A stretch of 64,000 nucleotides of DNA from positions 12,648,001-12,712,000 of the forward strand of contig QCXZ01000137.1 of assembly GCA_025024175.1 (NCBI GenBank). The letters are read 5' to 3'. Position numbers and translations under genes: made by a program. The notes beneath the pieces were generated by a model. That model was not told the origin of the DNA and made no database searches. It saw only the letters and a program-made list of their open reading frames with translations. The stretch comes from Rhyzopertha dominica. Taxonomy: Eukaryota > Arthropoda > Insecta > Coleoptera > Bostrichidae. Shown here in pieces: positions 1 through 12,373 of the stretch. How positions within the stretch are numbered: position 1 is the stretch's first letter; each line of letters begins with the position of its first letter.

Positions 1-120
1 CGGACCTGGTGGGGNTGGGCATTCGCATTGTGCTCTCGTGACGGACTCGTGCGAAAGGGTTTGCGGTNTTAGATTTTTTGAATGTTTTTACTCATTTATC
101 GTGCTCATATTTTTGGTAGT

Positions 121-295
121 GTACAAAGAAATATGTAGCTACAACGTGGAGTTCGAATTTTTCGTTTATGTGCCTTAGTTTTCGAGAAATAGCTCGCCAA
201 AAATACGCATTTTTAAGCAAAATATAACAACAAATATTTACATTTACCAAATTCAGAAAAAACACGAACTCTACGTTGTAGCTACATCTTTTGTC
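121..295. repeat. Foldback (inverted) repeat, MITE-like
   Basis: The sequence ATGTAGCTACAACGTGGAG at about 133-151 returns in inverted form at about 268-287 with one or two changes. The match extends several bases on each side, so a hairpin with arms of about 30 bp and a loop of about 110 bp is possible. No coding potential is visible. It could be a small MITE or a piece of a larger element cut by the window start. Termini and target duplication were not identified. Confidence 0.5.
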
Positions 296-1389
296 ATTGA
301 CATGTCGAAATTTCACTTCGAAAAAGTTTCCAATAACTCGGTAAAATGTAAAACGGTAGGTGCTTAAAATGACCCTATTCGCTCTAGGTAAACGGCCCTC
401 TTAAAGGCCCTCTTATACACGCGTATCATATGCTATTTTTTATTACGAATGGATCATAAGCTCAAAAATGTTTTAAACATTAAACATTCTCTTTTACAAT
501 TTTGTAATTATTTTTAGTAGGCTTAAATCATAAAATGAAATATCTAAAAATACAAATTGTACAATCAATGTTTATTTAAAATAAGAGTATTATAGTTACT
601 TAGAATAAAGAAATGTTGTCTTTAAAAGTGTTCGTTCATTTTGATATGGGTACAAAAGGTATACCTAGTAATTTAAACGGCAGGTAAATACCTAGGTAAT
701 AAAAAAGTAGGCGCATCATAATCATCATTTTACACACGCTGCAGCGTGCGATAATTGTTGATTATGATGCATGCGTAATAAAAAAATATTTTTACCCTGC
801 TTATAGGTATCTGGTATCTGTAATACGTAAGTGTAATAGATAAGACGGAAAAAAAAAACTAAATTGTTAAAATAGTGTACATATACAAGTAAGAACTGGC
901 AAAAAATATATTAACAAAGACTGTTGTAAAGCAACATAGGTAGAAATTAAAGAATGAGTAATAACAAGAAAGAAAAAACACATAAAAGTTGTAATATGTA
1001 TAGGATAACGCAAAAGTTATGTGTATACTAACAAACTAGTACGATATAAAATAAGCTATATCGTCTTACTGAATATTCTTTGGTTTCTAAAGCGTTTATC
1101 TTGAACATTTTTCTCTAAGATTTTAAGTAATAATCAGATGGGTAAGCACGGCGACTGAATCAGCCAGCGTATCTTCGAAACTGTTTATTTTAGTGCATTA
1201 TACATTAGTAGGCTTTTGTGGCTTAGAATTTGATGTATTATCAGTGTTCCACATAAAAGGTTAGTGGTTATATTAAAAAAAATACAGATTTGGTTCGCAA
1301 CTCAAAAAGTCAAGAACCTACAAAATATGCCGTATCGCTTTATCGAGTACTTCCTAGGAGCAATAACTTTTATTCGAAACATTTTTCTT
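296..1389. other. AT-rich non-coding stretch with a short palindrome
   Basis: No coding sequence or known element is seen, apart from a near-palindrome at 711-776. Its centre, CACGCTGCAGCGTG (735-748), is a perfect 14-bp palindrome, and the outer arms (GCATCATAATCA and its complement) also pair. Weaker pairing may continue to about 680-800, so this could be a small foldback element. Confidence 0.5.
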
Positions 1390-1725
1390 TGCACACAAAT
1401 CCTTAAAATTTTCGGTGACATTTAAAAAGGTACAAAGTTCCTTCTAAAGAGAGAGGCTGGAAAACGATCCCTCACAATGAGAATAGTGGGTGATGTAGAA
1501 AACCAAAGTGGAGTAAGTATAAAACGAAACTGACCCTTGTGGTTTCACTTAACAAAGAAATTGTTGCATGTTTTAATCCCAAAAAATAAATGTTTTATGT
1601 ATCTAGGGCCAATTACTTATGACATCCTATGTACATCTACGTCACATGCCTAGCATCGTCGCGAGGGGCTGTTCTAGCCTCTACTTGGCACGCATTACAT
1701 TTGACACAAAATTTCGTGAACAGGT
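1390..1725. mobile_element. MITE family A, copy 1
   Basis: This segment matches the reverse complement of 17,868-18,190 along most of its length. Shared blocks include AAAGAGAGAGGCT near the left end, GTGACGTAGA-like motifs on both arms, TTCTAGCCTCT near the right end and a GTGAACAGG-type terminus. The left and right arms are themselves partial inverted repeats. There is no open frame of note, so I read it as a non-autonomous DNA transposon; its family is not recognised. Confidence 0.6.
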
Positions 1726-4239
1726 CCATTGTCAGTGACATGACGGATGCATTGGCAATGTTAAGTTCGCAAAATTCAATGGCTTGTCGCCGGTAAGTTC
1801 CTAAGCTGAACTACAAATGACCCATTCACGACGATATCAAGCACCCGCATGACGTTATTTTATAGAAATTACATAGAATTTCGTGCAAAATAGTACGTGG
1901 TAGCACTACTACCTAGCCAACTGAAACCGAAATACTGCAAAAACTTTATAACTTTGGCGGGTTTTAGCGATTCTAAACTGTTACCTATTCTTTGTCGACT
2001 TATAGTTTTATTGTTCGTACATACTTCATATCATATACTTAAAAAGAAGTCACTGTTGCGAATGTATGAGTATGTGCGCTAAGTGCTCCTGAAATTATAG
2101 ATCAAATCCTTATTTTCTCTAACAAATTGGATATTATGTCGTAACACTCCGTTAATATCTTGGCTTCTAGTTCTAGTCACAGCAGTTGTAGCGGGGATAT
2201 AGTTCCAGGCTCATTAGGCAGTCGAAGGCTCTGGCATGGCCAATTCTGGGTATTTTTTCACGTTCCACGACATTTTAAAGCTACTTTCTGTGCGGTTTTT
2301 GCAACTTTACTATATTGGCGCAGAAAGTAATAAATATGGCTGAGACTTGTGGATTCTTGTTGAAAAAGTGAAAGTGCATTGCTTTCATATGTAAATAATC
2401 ACATGGGAAGCTTTTGCAAATATCTTAAAAGGTAATCTTGTACTAGATATGCGTGTAAATACTTATTATTAAATCTTGAAAACGCTCATGAATTATTTCT
2501 GCCATGATTAGATTTATAGCTCGCAGTGTTTATTTATGTTGATGNCTGCGTCTCATTTTAGTGCTCGTTTGACCAGCCTGTGTATCAAATTATCACAACT
2601 GCCCTGTATGGACTGTTACACTTTCCGCTACTGTCCATTTATGAAACGGCAAGATTGAAATTAATCTGACCAATTATCCAGGTGTAGGTCATTAAGCGAT
2701 CGTAATATTTCTCCTTTATGTCTGTTCGCTTTTGCATCGTGCCCTGCTAAACATCCAGTTACAGACATCCATCAAGTTCTCCTTGTACCTGCCAGGAATC
2801 TGTTGAGTTTCGCAGCACACTTTGCACTTTCCCTTGCAAATAGTTTCAGCGATAAATCTGTTACGAAAGTGTTGTCGAGAGACACCTCGTGTACAACATA
2901 CAACAATAGCTGCAGATAATCTGTTATAACCTTTTAAGACACTAACGGGTATAATTGACGCGACATTTTACGCGCTACATTAATGTATGTCTCGCAGTGG
3001 GAAAAAATTATCAGTTAATTGAAAAGCTGAGTAAGCAGGCGGTATATTACATTCGATTGGCTATTAGCCGCTCGGTATTTGCTTGGAGATTTTAGCACTT
3101 TTGATTGCAGACAAGTTTTATGTAAAGATATTTGGATTCTTTGCTGTATACCATTCTTACCGCGACGCGAGGGTGAAAACAAGTGCAAGCAGACTGTTTC
3201 GGGTATTAGGAACTAGAACCATTTTGACACCATTGAACGGGCTTTCTAACTGGCTTTGGAATCGGATTCGAAAAACGAACCGAAACTAAAACGATTCTCG
3301 AAACCATAGAACCGAAACTGTAGATGAGGAGTCGCAGACTCTAGAGAAAACATGGAACGAAGTTAATTCGGGACTTCGCGCTAGAAAGCTGTAAGGTTCT
3401 AACCGTTTCATCCATTGCCTAGGAAATTTTTGGTTTAAGGTACACCGTCATGTTGAAACACAGTCTATCCTGAGTGTCCTCTGAAAAGAAAGTTGTAAAA
3501 AATTTGTCTGAAATCCGACAACCATTACTTATAGGCTTACGGACACAGTGCTCTTTTTAATGCAAGAAAGATACAACAACTGTTCTTAAAGTACCGGAGA
3601 TACTCAAAATTGGACATCATTCATTTGATACGCTGTAGTGCTGATGGCAGCACACAAAACATCTTCCTCAAAGGCTACTTGTGATGCGGTTGCTAAAAAT
3701 GGAATCTGTTAATTTTGTTTCAAGCAGGTACACATTTTTTAATATTATATACGATTGCTTGCAGCGCTAGTGTAACCTTTCAACTACATTTGGCTATACC
3801 CTTCTCTAAAGCAGTCACATTAGGATACCTAATCTAACAATCCTTTCACAGTTATAATCAGCTTACCTTATTGATGTGGTAGTTATAACATAAATCACAG
3901 TTTCTTTCCAGAATACGTTAGTTTATTTTACATCACTCATTCAGGCGTGTTAGTGTAAGATAAAGCAACTGAACTCTTCTAGTTAATTCGAGGTAACGAA
4001 TGCTAAAAACATCAGTGGCCCTAAATTCAAGCCCTGGGCAATACCAATAAAAGTATTGGATCATGACCATATAAGGCAAAGTGGTTACAATAGATGCACA
4101 TCCAACAATTTAGGTACAAACAAGATGTACTCTCCATCATTGGCAAAAAAATCTTCCTATCAAGTGGGTTGCTTAAAATTGGATTTCAGTAATGAAAAAA
4201 TGCATATAGGTCCGCGAGCAAGATAAACTCACATCCCTT
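1726..4239. other. Non-coding stretch, nothing recognised
   Basis: No coding exon, RNA gene or clear element is seen. Around 3,180-3,330 there are several GAACCGAAAC-like motifs in both orientations, which may be the decayed end of a hAT-type element. That is too weak to call separately. Confidence 0.4.
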
Positions 4240-4600
4240 TCAGAGCGCTTGTTTGTTCTGTTGCGAACCGCACCGAAAGTTCAGAGGCTCGTCATCGCAT
4301 GCAATCAGGCGCTCCTTTCACTCCAAATATTGCCCCTTGCAGTTGCTGTGTGTCCTGCAATTGCAAACCAAGAAAGTGAATTATTAAAGTCGCTCCAATT
4401 AGTGCCCCCCGCTGTCTNCAAATGGAATGACACCGCTCTTTTACGCCGCACAGCGTTCGGGCCCGATAATGGAATTAATTACGCGATCTTCCATTTGATT
4501 GCCGCTCCCACCCGCAAATCTTCATTTATAATAAGAGAAACCACCATCGCCGTACGCTTGGTTAACAAAATGGACGCTATTATTAACAATATCTAATTGT
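4240..4600. promoter_or_regulatory. GC-richer non-repetitive island, possible cis-regulatory element
   Basis: About 350 bp of visibly more complex, GC-richer sequence stands out from AT-rich surroundings. It contains AATTAATTA-type core sites of the kind bound by homeodomain proteins. A 115-residue open frame runs across it, but it has low complexity, an N and no recognisable domain, so I do not call a gene. The regulatory role is inferred from composition only; cross-species conservation would be the test. Confidence 0.2.
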
Positions 4601-5029
4601 TTGACATCTCTACAATTCTAATTGGCATAGATGCATTTATATTGGGATTAAAAAATTATCTGAACAATGAACATGGCGAGGTCTTGTTCCTGTTGTTGTT
4701 TTGACCATAGCGGTGTTCAGGTTGTTGCTATAGCGCTCATTCACTTCTGACACTTCAACTTCAGCAGAAGTAAAACAGAAATAAATTATGAGAAATAAAT
4801 TATACACCCAAATGACATGAATCTTATTGTAGAGGTCTATGTATTCGTAAAAAAATAGACGTCGCGGTCCGTAGTATGGATCATGCATTCATGTTTTGTA
4901 CAAATTTCAGGAAATTTAAGAAATCCAAAGTTTTATCTTGCTTTATTTGTTTATTACCGAAATCATTTCTGATCTCGCCACAAATCAGTGGGATCGCACA
5001 TTCTTTAAATAAATGTTTGGGGGATTAAG

Positions 5030-5786
5030 GGCGCCTTGTAAACGAAAAAGGTACCTTAATGCGGCTAAAACTGACCCTTTCCGAGAAAATTGCACTTACT
5101 ACTTAACTAAATTAATTTTTTTAATCAGAAAAGTGGTTGAGTTGGTGATGTAAAAAACGATTTTCTGCAACTTCCGGTTTCACCGGAAATGACCTTGACT
5201 TTCGATTAATAAATGGACGGCTAGGTATATTTTTACATATTTGGATCTGATCTATGGTAGATTCTAAGTACAACAAACCTGCCTTGGTTAGATTTAATGG
5301 ACGTCATAGAATTTTTTTTTTTATTTTGTTATTTAGAGCGCTGCGATTCTCAGAATTGTATTCCTTAAACCTAGAATACTATTAAAAAAGAAATGGACCA
5401 ACGTAAACACTATTATTTAGAAGATATGAGTGTTAATAGAAAATATATTAGCTTTTTGAAATAAGTCAAATTTGATAATCACAGCACTCTAGATAATAAA
5501 ATAAAATATATTATTTTTTCTTTGACTATCATCAAATCTAACCAAAGTAGGTTTTATGTACTTAGAATTTGCCACAGAATCCAAATATGTAAAAATATAC
5601 CTTTTAAAAAGTTTAAAAACCGAAAGTTTGGGTCATTTCCGGTGAAACCGGAAGCTACAAGAAGTGGTTTTTTACATCATAAAATGCCAATTTCTTGATA
5701 TAAAAAATATCCCAAATTTCGTTTTCCTAGCTAAAATATTAATGGCAATTTAAGGGGTTAGGCAGGTTTTATTTACACCCTATATA
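5030..5786. mobile_element. Foldback MITE with about 160-bp inverted arms
   Basis: Left arm 5146-5305 and right arm 5518-5679 are inverted copies of each other. Both contain CTTCCGGTTTCACCGGAAAT (itself partly palindromic), a GGTATATTTTTACATATTTGG block and a TTGGTTAGATTT block. The sequence just left of the arms (5030-5130) also occurs at about 59,510-59,610, so it belongs to a dispersed repeat. The right side ends in ACACCCTATA near 5,786, resembling the ends of other elements in this window. No coding capacity is seen. Confidence 0.6.
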
Positions 5787-6990
5787 CGGACTTATAACTT
5801 CAAGGATCAAACTGTTATAGAACACGATTTGTATTTATTAGGACTCTGCTTCAAATATAGGTACTAAAACTTGGTANAGTTGCCTTCAAGAAACGTATGA
5901 CTGGCTCTTATTTGCTTCCATCTGTTATAAATTACCAAAACACCTTCAGCAATGAACCACAAAATGTCTTACTTCTTTCCTTCTCTTCCCACAAAAAAAA
6001 GGTAGCGTTACCTTTTGCGGAACTAATTATTAATATGATGCGCATTATACTTAAACGCTGTTTGTTCGCTGACAGTTTGGTGCAAAAGCAGAGACAAAAG
6101 AAATAAAGAAAGTGTCAAAATACGAGCAGTTATTAATTTCCATAAAATGATTCAAGTGCTACATCTCAAACAACGATGAAAAAAGTGCCGAACTAGAAAA
6201 TAGCAATGCTTTAAAAATGCCGGAATTAATGAAAAAATTTAGAATTAGGTAGATAATGGACAAGGGAAATGGAATGTAGAATGGTAGATTAATACACTGT
6301 TTAAATAGAAGGTGACGATTCTGAATTGTAAATCGTACACATTTCGTGTACTATATGAAGAAGAATTACCTATTTGGATGGTTCAAAAATAGCAATAAAG
6401 GCGATTTAAAAGAAGATCGAAACTTCAAAGTGAGATGAACTACTAAGCTGTCAAACTATTAGTTTTAATACTTAAAATACATAGATATTGTCAACCAGAA
6501 TTAATAGAAAATTCCAAAGGACAAGAAACTTCCAAATTTCGACAGTGACGTTAAACTATAACGCGGGTCAGTGTTGATCTAGCGCTGAAATACCTGAAGA
6601 ATTATACTAAAGGAATGGACTACTTGAACGACTAGGTCTACCTTGAGATACCTCCAACAAGAGCCTGTAGGTACTATCTTTCGTACAATGTTAATTTCAA
6701 AATTCGAGCAATTCACTTAATTTAGAGCACTGCAAAGGTCTAGTATCATTTGGACAGATTACATTAGGTAGCTAAGCTAACTTTCAATTGCAATTACAAA
6801 TTACTTTCCTCTGTCTTTCTCCTAGAGCCCAGACCTTGTACAAGTTGTAATACAACATCAAATAATGCGGATATTAAAAAAATGATTCAGACAATTTTAC
6901 AAACTTTTACACGACCGCTAACAGCAGCGACCAAGGCCCACTTTATCTCCAGGTGTATCTGAACCGTTGAAATCTATAACACCGACCTTT
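5787..6990. other. AT-rich non-coding stretch
   Basis: No gene, RNA or repeat could be recognised here. A 69-codon open frame at 5,897-6,106 has no family features and is not supported as a gene. Confidence 0.4.
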
Positions 6991-7330
6991 GCCAAACACC
7001 AGTAGAGATCAGATCAGTTTCGAAATCGAAACCTTGCTAATTTTCTCCCCGTCCGTTAATTACGGGGGCCCAGCAAGATTTGTCAGATAACTACCGCGGG
7101 CTTTCACTAAATTTTCACCTTCCTGTAATTACCTGTTAATTAGTGGACGTATCTATTGTGTGATAAGTCACGTACCGACCTCGGTGTAGACGTCAGGACA
7201 CGTTAGCCGTCTGACACTAACACGTGACCTTTCGGAAAAGGGAGGAACGCAGTTTTTGGCTTTCGACTTTCAGAAGTCGGAAAGGTCAGGTACCGCAGAG
7301 AACTATCCCCTATGTCTCATCACTGCGAGT
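6990..7330. promoter_or_regulatory. GC-richer island, possible cis-regulatory element
   Basis: About 340 bp of higher-complexity sequence with several TTAATTA cores and a GGGGGCCC patch, bordered by AT-rich DNA. No coding frame of interest crosses it. A conserved non-coding element is one explanation; a decayed transposon end is another. The assignment rests on composition alone. Confidence 0.2.
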
Positions 7331-10227
7331 AGCTTTTCATAACGGGTTTCTACAGCTAAGCCATTGTTGAGAAAAAATAGTTTTTGTTAAAAGTTGCACC
7401 TTTAGAGCAACCCTGAAAGATGCCAACCAAGCGTCGCTGAACTACATCATATAAATGCCTCTACTTTAGATAAACAAAATTGAAAAACAGTTGCTAAGTC
7501 TTTATAATAATTTACTTCAGAGTTTTTTACGCTTCATCAACTGCAAACTGTTGGGACTTTATAATAGTACCCAGAATTTAGGCGTAATTGAAGCTTCTCA
7601 AACTACCAAACTGTATATATCAATAATTCCGTTACCATCATAACTTACACTTCACCCCCGTGGCTCATGATCATAATTAATTCCATAATAAAACTTTAAC
7701 AAATTTCACATTTAATTGTTCACTGAAGTAATAAAAATCCAGTTGATAACATATAACACAGAACGTTTTTGAAATTACACAAAAGAAAGAGAAAATATAA
7801 AACCGAAAAACTGAATGGGTCTCAAAAGCGCCCTTAATAAAACTTCCAAACAAGCAGCGATATAAATAACAAAAAGAGTGAAGATGAACCATCTTCTGCA
7901 ATCAACAAAGCAATGAAGCTTCCGACTGCCATTGGATATATTAATTGCGTTTGATTAATTAATTAATTAATTAATTAAATGGATTGCAGACTATTTACTT
8001 TTTTAATATCTCAGAAGCACGATATGGAAGCTTTTGTACCAATAATGGCAATATAAATATAATATTTAGGCTTGCGATTTAAAAATATTATGTTATCTGT
8101 TTAAAGCTTAAAAACATTATTTTACTAAAGGCTATCCTCTTCACACTCGGGTTTGATTCAATAGTTCAAAACTCCAAAGCACGAACATGTGGTAGGTACC
8201 TCAATTCATTTTAACAAATAATGTGTTGAAGAACGCCTTTTCACTCTTTACTGTTAATAACGATTGCCATTCTTTTTTTACACTATTTTATATACCCTAG
8301 CTAGAGACAAGGTACTATTACTGTCTTTAACTGATATTATAAACCAGCGAGTAAAGCTTTGCTGACGTCTTCAGCGTTCAACACGTTCCTACGCATTTAA
8401 TACAGGCACACAACACAGTGTTGCTTTCTTCATTGCAATCGTACAGTATGGTATAATTATTATCATCTGATCAGCTTTAAAAATGTTTACTCATCCCAGC
8501 GACACCCTTTGTGCATTTTAATTTAATTAATTTTAGCCACGTGAAGGAATATTTGATTAAGAAAAAGCTTTTTAAATAATATCCTGTAAAATTATAAAAA
8601 CCATTGAAGGTAGTGGGAAAGAAATAGCAATACTATAATAGTACTTGCGGACATGACGATTATTTGTCAATATAAATTTCTTGTATAATATGTAAATAAG
8701 AATCTAATAGCTATTAATTTCGCCTTTTAACAGACTTTTACTAAATAATCGATAGTGTCCATTAATTACATTAACACAGAACCTTAATTAATTAGAATAT
8801 GCTTTAACACTGTCGTTTCATTAATTTATTGAAGCTTTCATCAAAGAATATTACCATTTCTTATTTGGAATAAGTATAATAAGGTATACTTTCCTTACTT
8901 TTACCACATTTTCGTACTGCGATGCCCTATATCATTACTTGGTATTAGACCACTATGGACAGCTTTTTGAATCTATATTGCACATTAAATTTCAAGGAGC
9001 CAAAAGTTCTTTCAATACATGAAATATCTAAAGTTCTTACTTGATTAACCCTGACCGTCCTTATAATTTACAATTTAGACCCCCATAACTCAAAGAAAAG
9101 CAGAAACTTATTGGAGCCAGAGTATTTTACTAAGACTCCTAAAATTGTAGAATGTTTTAGACAGAGCCAGTCAGATATATTTATTTCAAACATTTCACTA
9201 AATAATGAGTTTCATATTCGTGGACAGCTTTTAAGTTCTGATATAACTTATAGGTACGATATTTGCTTTCAAAATTTTGTGTTTTATAGGAAAGAAGCAT
9301 GCGATACCCTACAAAATGTAGCTCGATGTTTATATGTGATCTCATATTTGTTATATCTTGTATATGTTACTATTCAGCTGTTAATGTTAATTTTCGCTGT
9401 TGAAAGAACTTTTTATTCGTTGAGTTGAATAACCTTCATTGGCGAAATCAATGCTCTTATAACACTCTCCATCATTACTATTGCTCTTTCCAATCTTTTA
9501 AGACACACCGGTTGCCATGATACGTCATTATTAATTCTTTATGCGAATGCAGTATGTCAAACACAATGCAGTAAAAAATAATACCATTCATTATTCATTA
9601 TATTCAGTACGCTTAATGCCGTGATAAATTTGGGTTCCATAGGTTCAACTAAATAAATATATCTTGAAATTATCGTAGCTCACAATTCATAGAGTTAAAA
9701 AATATATCTGTACGAATATTTATTTAAACAACTAAAAAAACGCTACAGCAAATGCTGCTGGCATTAAAACCAATTTTGAGTTTAAGAATTAAAACTGTAA
9801 AACGGCTCACACTTAACAACCAAAGTACAAGAACATCCAAAAACTCACGTTCGCTTTTGTTAAGGTAAAAATCTAGCACCTTTTCAGAACTATCGATATC
9901 CTGGTTTTTGTGTTATCGATTCTTTCTTAAATCGTTTCCGTTTAAAAAGGAGGCATTTCTACCTGTTTTCATTGTTTTAAGAAATATTGCTAGTGGAGCG
10001 AACAAAAGTCTAAACACGGTATTGGGTTCTTGTCGATCGTGGTTCCAGATATCAAGACCGAACACGACGAGATAAAGGTGTCGGCGATCAACCTAAGGAC
10101 CGCTGCACTACTTGCACTTGCAGTCTAGTGGTTTGTCATAAAAGGCGAACCATTTACCACCAAATAAAAACTTTTACTGTGCTATTATGCCGTCCTCATC
10201 TGGTATGTTAGGCTATTAACTAGAGTG
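7331..10227. other. AT-rich non-coding stretch
   Basis: No genes are recognised. A 105-codon open frame at 9,111-9,428 lacks any known motif and has the codon bias expected of random AT-rich DNA. The last 200 bases before the LTR element are a little GC-richer and unique-looking. Confidence 0.4.
7954..7979. repeat. (TTAA)n simple repeat
   Basis: About six uninterrupted units of the tetranucleotide TTAA. It is a short microsatellite with no sign of a linked element. Confidence 0.9.
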
Positions 10228-11062
10228 TGTTAAATGTCTATTTTTGTATCTACGTTGTTATTAAAATAAAAGGTGTTTTTGTGCGTTTATTAATTTCTTG
10301 CTATGTTTAGAATCGCTGTTAACAAGATAAATACTAATATCGAAGCGAATGCGTATGCATGCGATTAATTGTTTTGGCGAGAAATATCAGCGTCGCGAGG
10401 AGATGCAAAAGTAGGCAATGAGTATGGACGTGTCATTATTGACAGAGAGAAATGTTCTTGATTTTGGCTCAGTGAGAGCGAGGTCTTTGGCCATGTTGTG
10501 CCTCAGGCAGAGAGAGTAAGGTCTTTGGCCATGATGTGCCTCAGGCAGTTTGAAACCCCTAGCGCAGAGTGTCCGGTTCCTTCGAGTGGAGGACTTGCAT
10601 TCCGGGGGGTAATGCAGGATATCTCGAATGACATAGTTCTGGTGGAGAGGGTAGCCTTATTAGGTGCCCCCGATCCGGGCTATTGGAATGCGACCCTATA
10701 GGCCTTAGGGTGAGCGTTCGGGGAAGCCTCTACTATTTCAGGTTGACACTAGCTAGTTGTTGAAGAGAGAAAACTAACAAGGTATTCATAACCACCATTG
10801 ACTAATGATGTAATCTCAGGGATGAAGCCATGGACAGTATAAGGATGATGCCCTGGGGTGAAAACCCCTCTGTGAGTCTTAACTGTATCTTTTTGAGTTT
10901 AACGGATGAGTAACTTATGTTTTGTTTTTGCATCTCCCGCGCGTATGTGAAACCGCCTTGTCTGTCCACCGGAGTGACCGCATTGTTATGACCCACGGAT
11001 GAAGGCGGCGATAATGTAAGTTTTTCTTGATTATTCCCGCATTAGTTTTTCTATGTTTTTCA
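10228..11062. repeat. 5' LTR of the LTR element
   Basis: It runs from TGTTAAATG to TTTTTCA and is 99.8 percent identical to the 3' copy. An AATAAA hexamer lies near its start (about 10,265). It contains an internal tandem duplication at about 10,473-10,546 in which GGTCTTTGGCCATG and TGCCTCAGGCA each occur twice; such duplications in LTRs are often enhancer-like. The small open frames inside the LTR are mirrored in both copies only because the LTRs are duplicates and are not gene evidence. Confidence 0.88.
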
Positions 11063-11074
11063 TTCAGGTGTGGG

Positions 11075-11404
11075 GTCAAACAATCGGTTCACAGATTCGG
11101 TGAGATGAATTCAAAAAGTTTAAGCACGTTTTATCGCAGCGTAGTGGTTTGACAAATTATAGTTTGTCGTAATTATAATTGGTGGTCAAACAATCGGTTC
11201 ACAGATTCGGTGAGATGAATTCAAAAAGTGTAAGCACGTTTTATCGCAGCGCAGTGGTTTGACAAATTATAGTTTGTCGTAATTATAATTGGTGGTCAAA
11301 CAATCGGTTCACTGATTCGATGAGATTAATAATAACGTATTCAACATTTTTAGCACGTTTTGTCGCAGCGCAGTGGTATGACAAGTTATCGTTTGTCGTA
11401 ATTA
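11075..11404. repeat. Three tandem 110-bp repeats downstream of the 5' LTR
   Basis: The motif GTCAAACAATCGGTTCAC recurs at 11,075, 11,185 and 11,295, an exact 110-bp period. Units 1 and 2 are almost identical and unit 3 is more diverged. Each unit contains GACAAATTATAGTTTGTC or a variant, able to form a short hairpin. The array sits in the untranslated leader of the LTR element, where other retrotransposons keep packaging signals, enhancers or insulators (compare the Su(Hw) array of Drosophila gypsy). The function here is not known. Confidence 0.9.
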
Positions 11405-11572
11405 TAATTAGTGGTTAAGCGGCGGCTGACAGTTTTTGTGCAAAATACGTTTATTCAGCAAAGTTCTTGGCCTTAACAGGATCTCTTTTGTTTCGGCGTG
11501 ATTATTGGTAGATCTAATACCTCTATCATACATGTTTTGCATATTCTTCATGTTCATACAAATATGGGTACC

Positions 11573-11606
11573 CATCATCAACATCATCATCATCATCACC
11601 ATCATT
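11573..11606. repeat. (CAT)n microsatellite
   Basis: A run of CAT units with a few interruptions, inside the LTR element. It accounts for a methionine-rich open frame on the minus strand, which is not a gene. Confidence 0.8.
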
Positions 11607-12373
11607 TTCTTTCATTTCTTGATGTTTAATAACATCCTATGATAACATTATACAGGCAGTTGCCCAATCGTGTAATTATCAAGCCCCGAAGCGCTGTTGA
11701 CCTTTCTGAAATCTTGCGATGAGAATCAGCCAAGTACATTTCTTATTTTCTATTTAAAGATAAGGTAATGCACAGCGAGTAGACGTGATCCAGCGGATCT
11801 CCGGTTATTTGTGTTTTAAGTGCCCAGTTTATGTGATTTAAATTTGTATTTTGAAGCCATAGATGACTGTCATCGGGTGGTAAGTGTGAATACTGGAAGA
11901 GATCGATATAGAATCGTCAGATTCTGCTCAAGGAAGGATAGGCAGCTCATATTCCGCTACAAGAAGTTGTAGAGAGGAACCAATATGTCTAGAATTACTA
12001 GAAGTCTGCGGCTCTGAATTTGGTGCTTGTAACGTATGGACTTACCAGGGTTACGTCAAAGTAATAGCAAATGGTCGTAAATACTATGTAAATTCTGTTG
12101 ACGATATAGTCAATATACAGAGCAGTACCTATCGGTAGCAGTTAATTGGCAACGTTATCTTTTTATTATGTGTAGCGCAGATTTGTTGCTAGCGTAAAAT
12201 GTAATGCTTTTCCGGGAGCTACCGCCGGTTGTTAAGTATTAATTTTGCTTTTCTTTAATTTAACGATTAAACAGACTTCAATACAATTTAGTTTAAATAA
12301 GTCAGGTTGTATTTGTTCTCATTTAGAGGTAATAGATATCCTGTATTGTGTATTAGTTTAGCTTATAATTTTT

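Noticed and set aside
3180..3330. Repeated GAACCGAAAC words, possibly a hAT end
   Set aside because: No inverted partner and no target duplication found.
4249..4596. 115-codon frame in a GC-richer island
   Set aside because: No known domain, contains an N, no splice or promoter context; composition alone explains the open frame.
10498..10701. 67-codon open frame repeated identically at 15,780-15,983
   Set aside because: It lies in the LTR and is duplicated only because the LTRs are; no domain, and it overlaps the tandem-duplicated LTR block.
11408..11605. Methionine-rich minus-strand frame
   Set aside because: It is the translation of a (CAT)n microsatellite.
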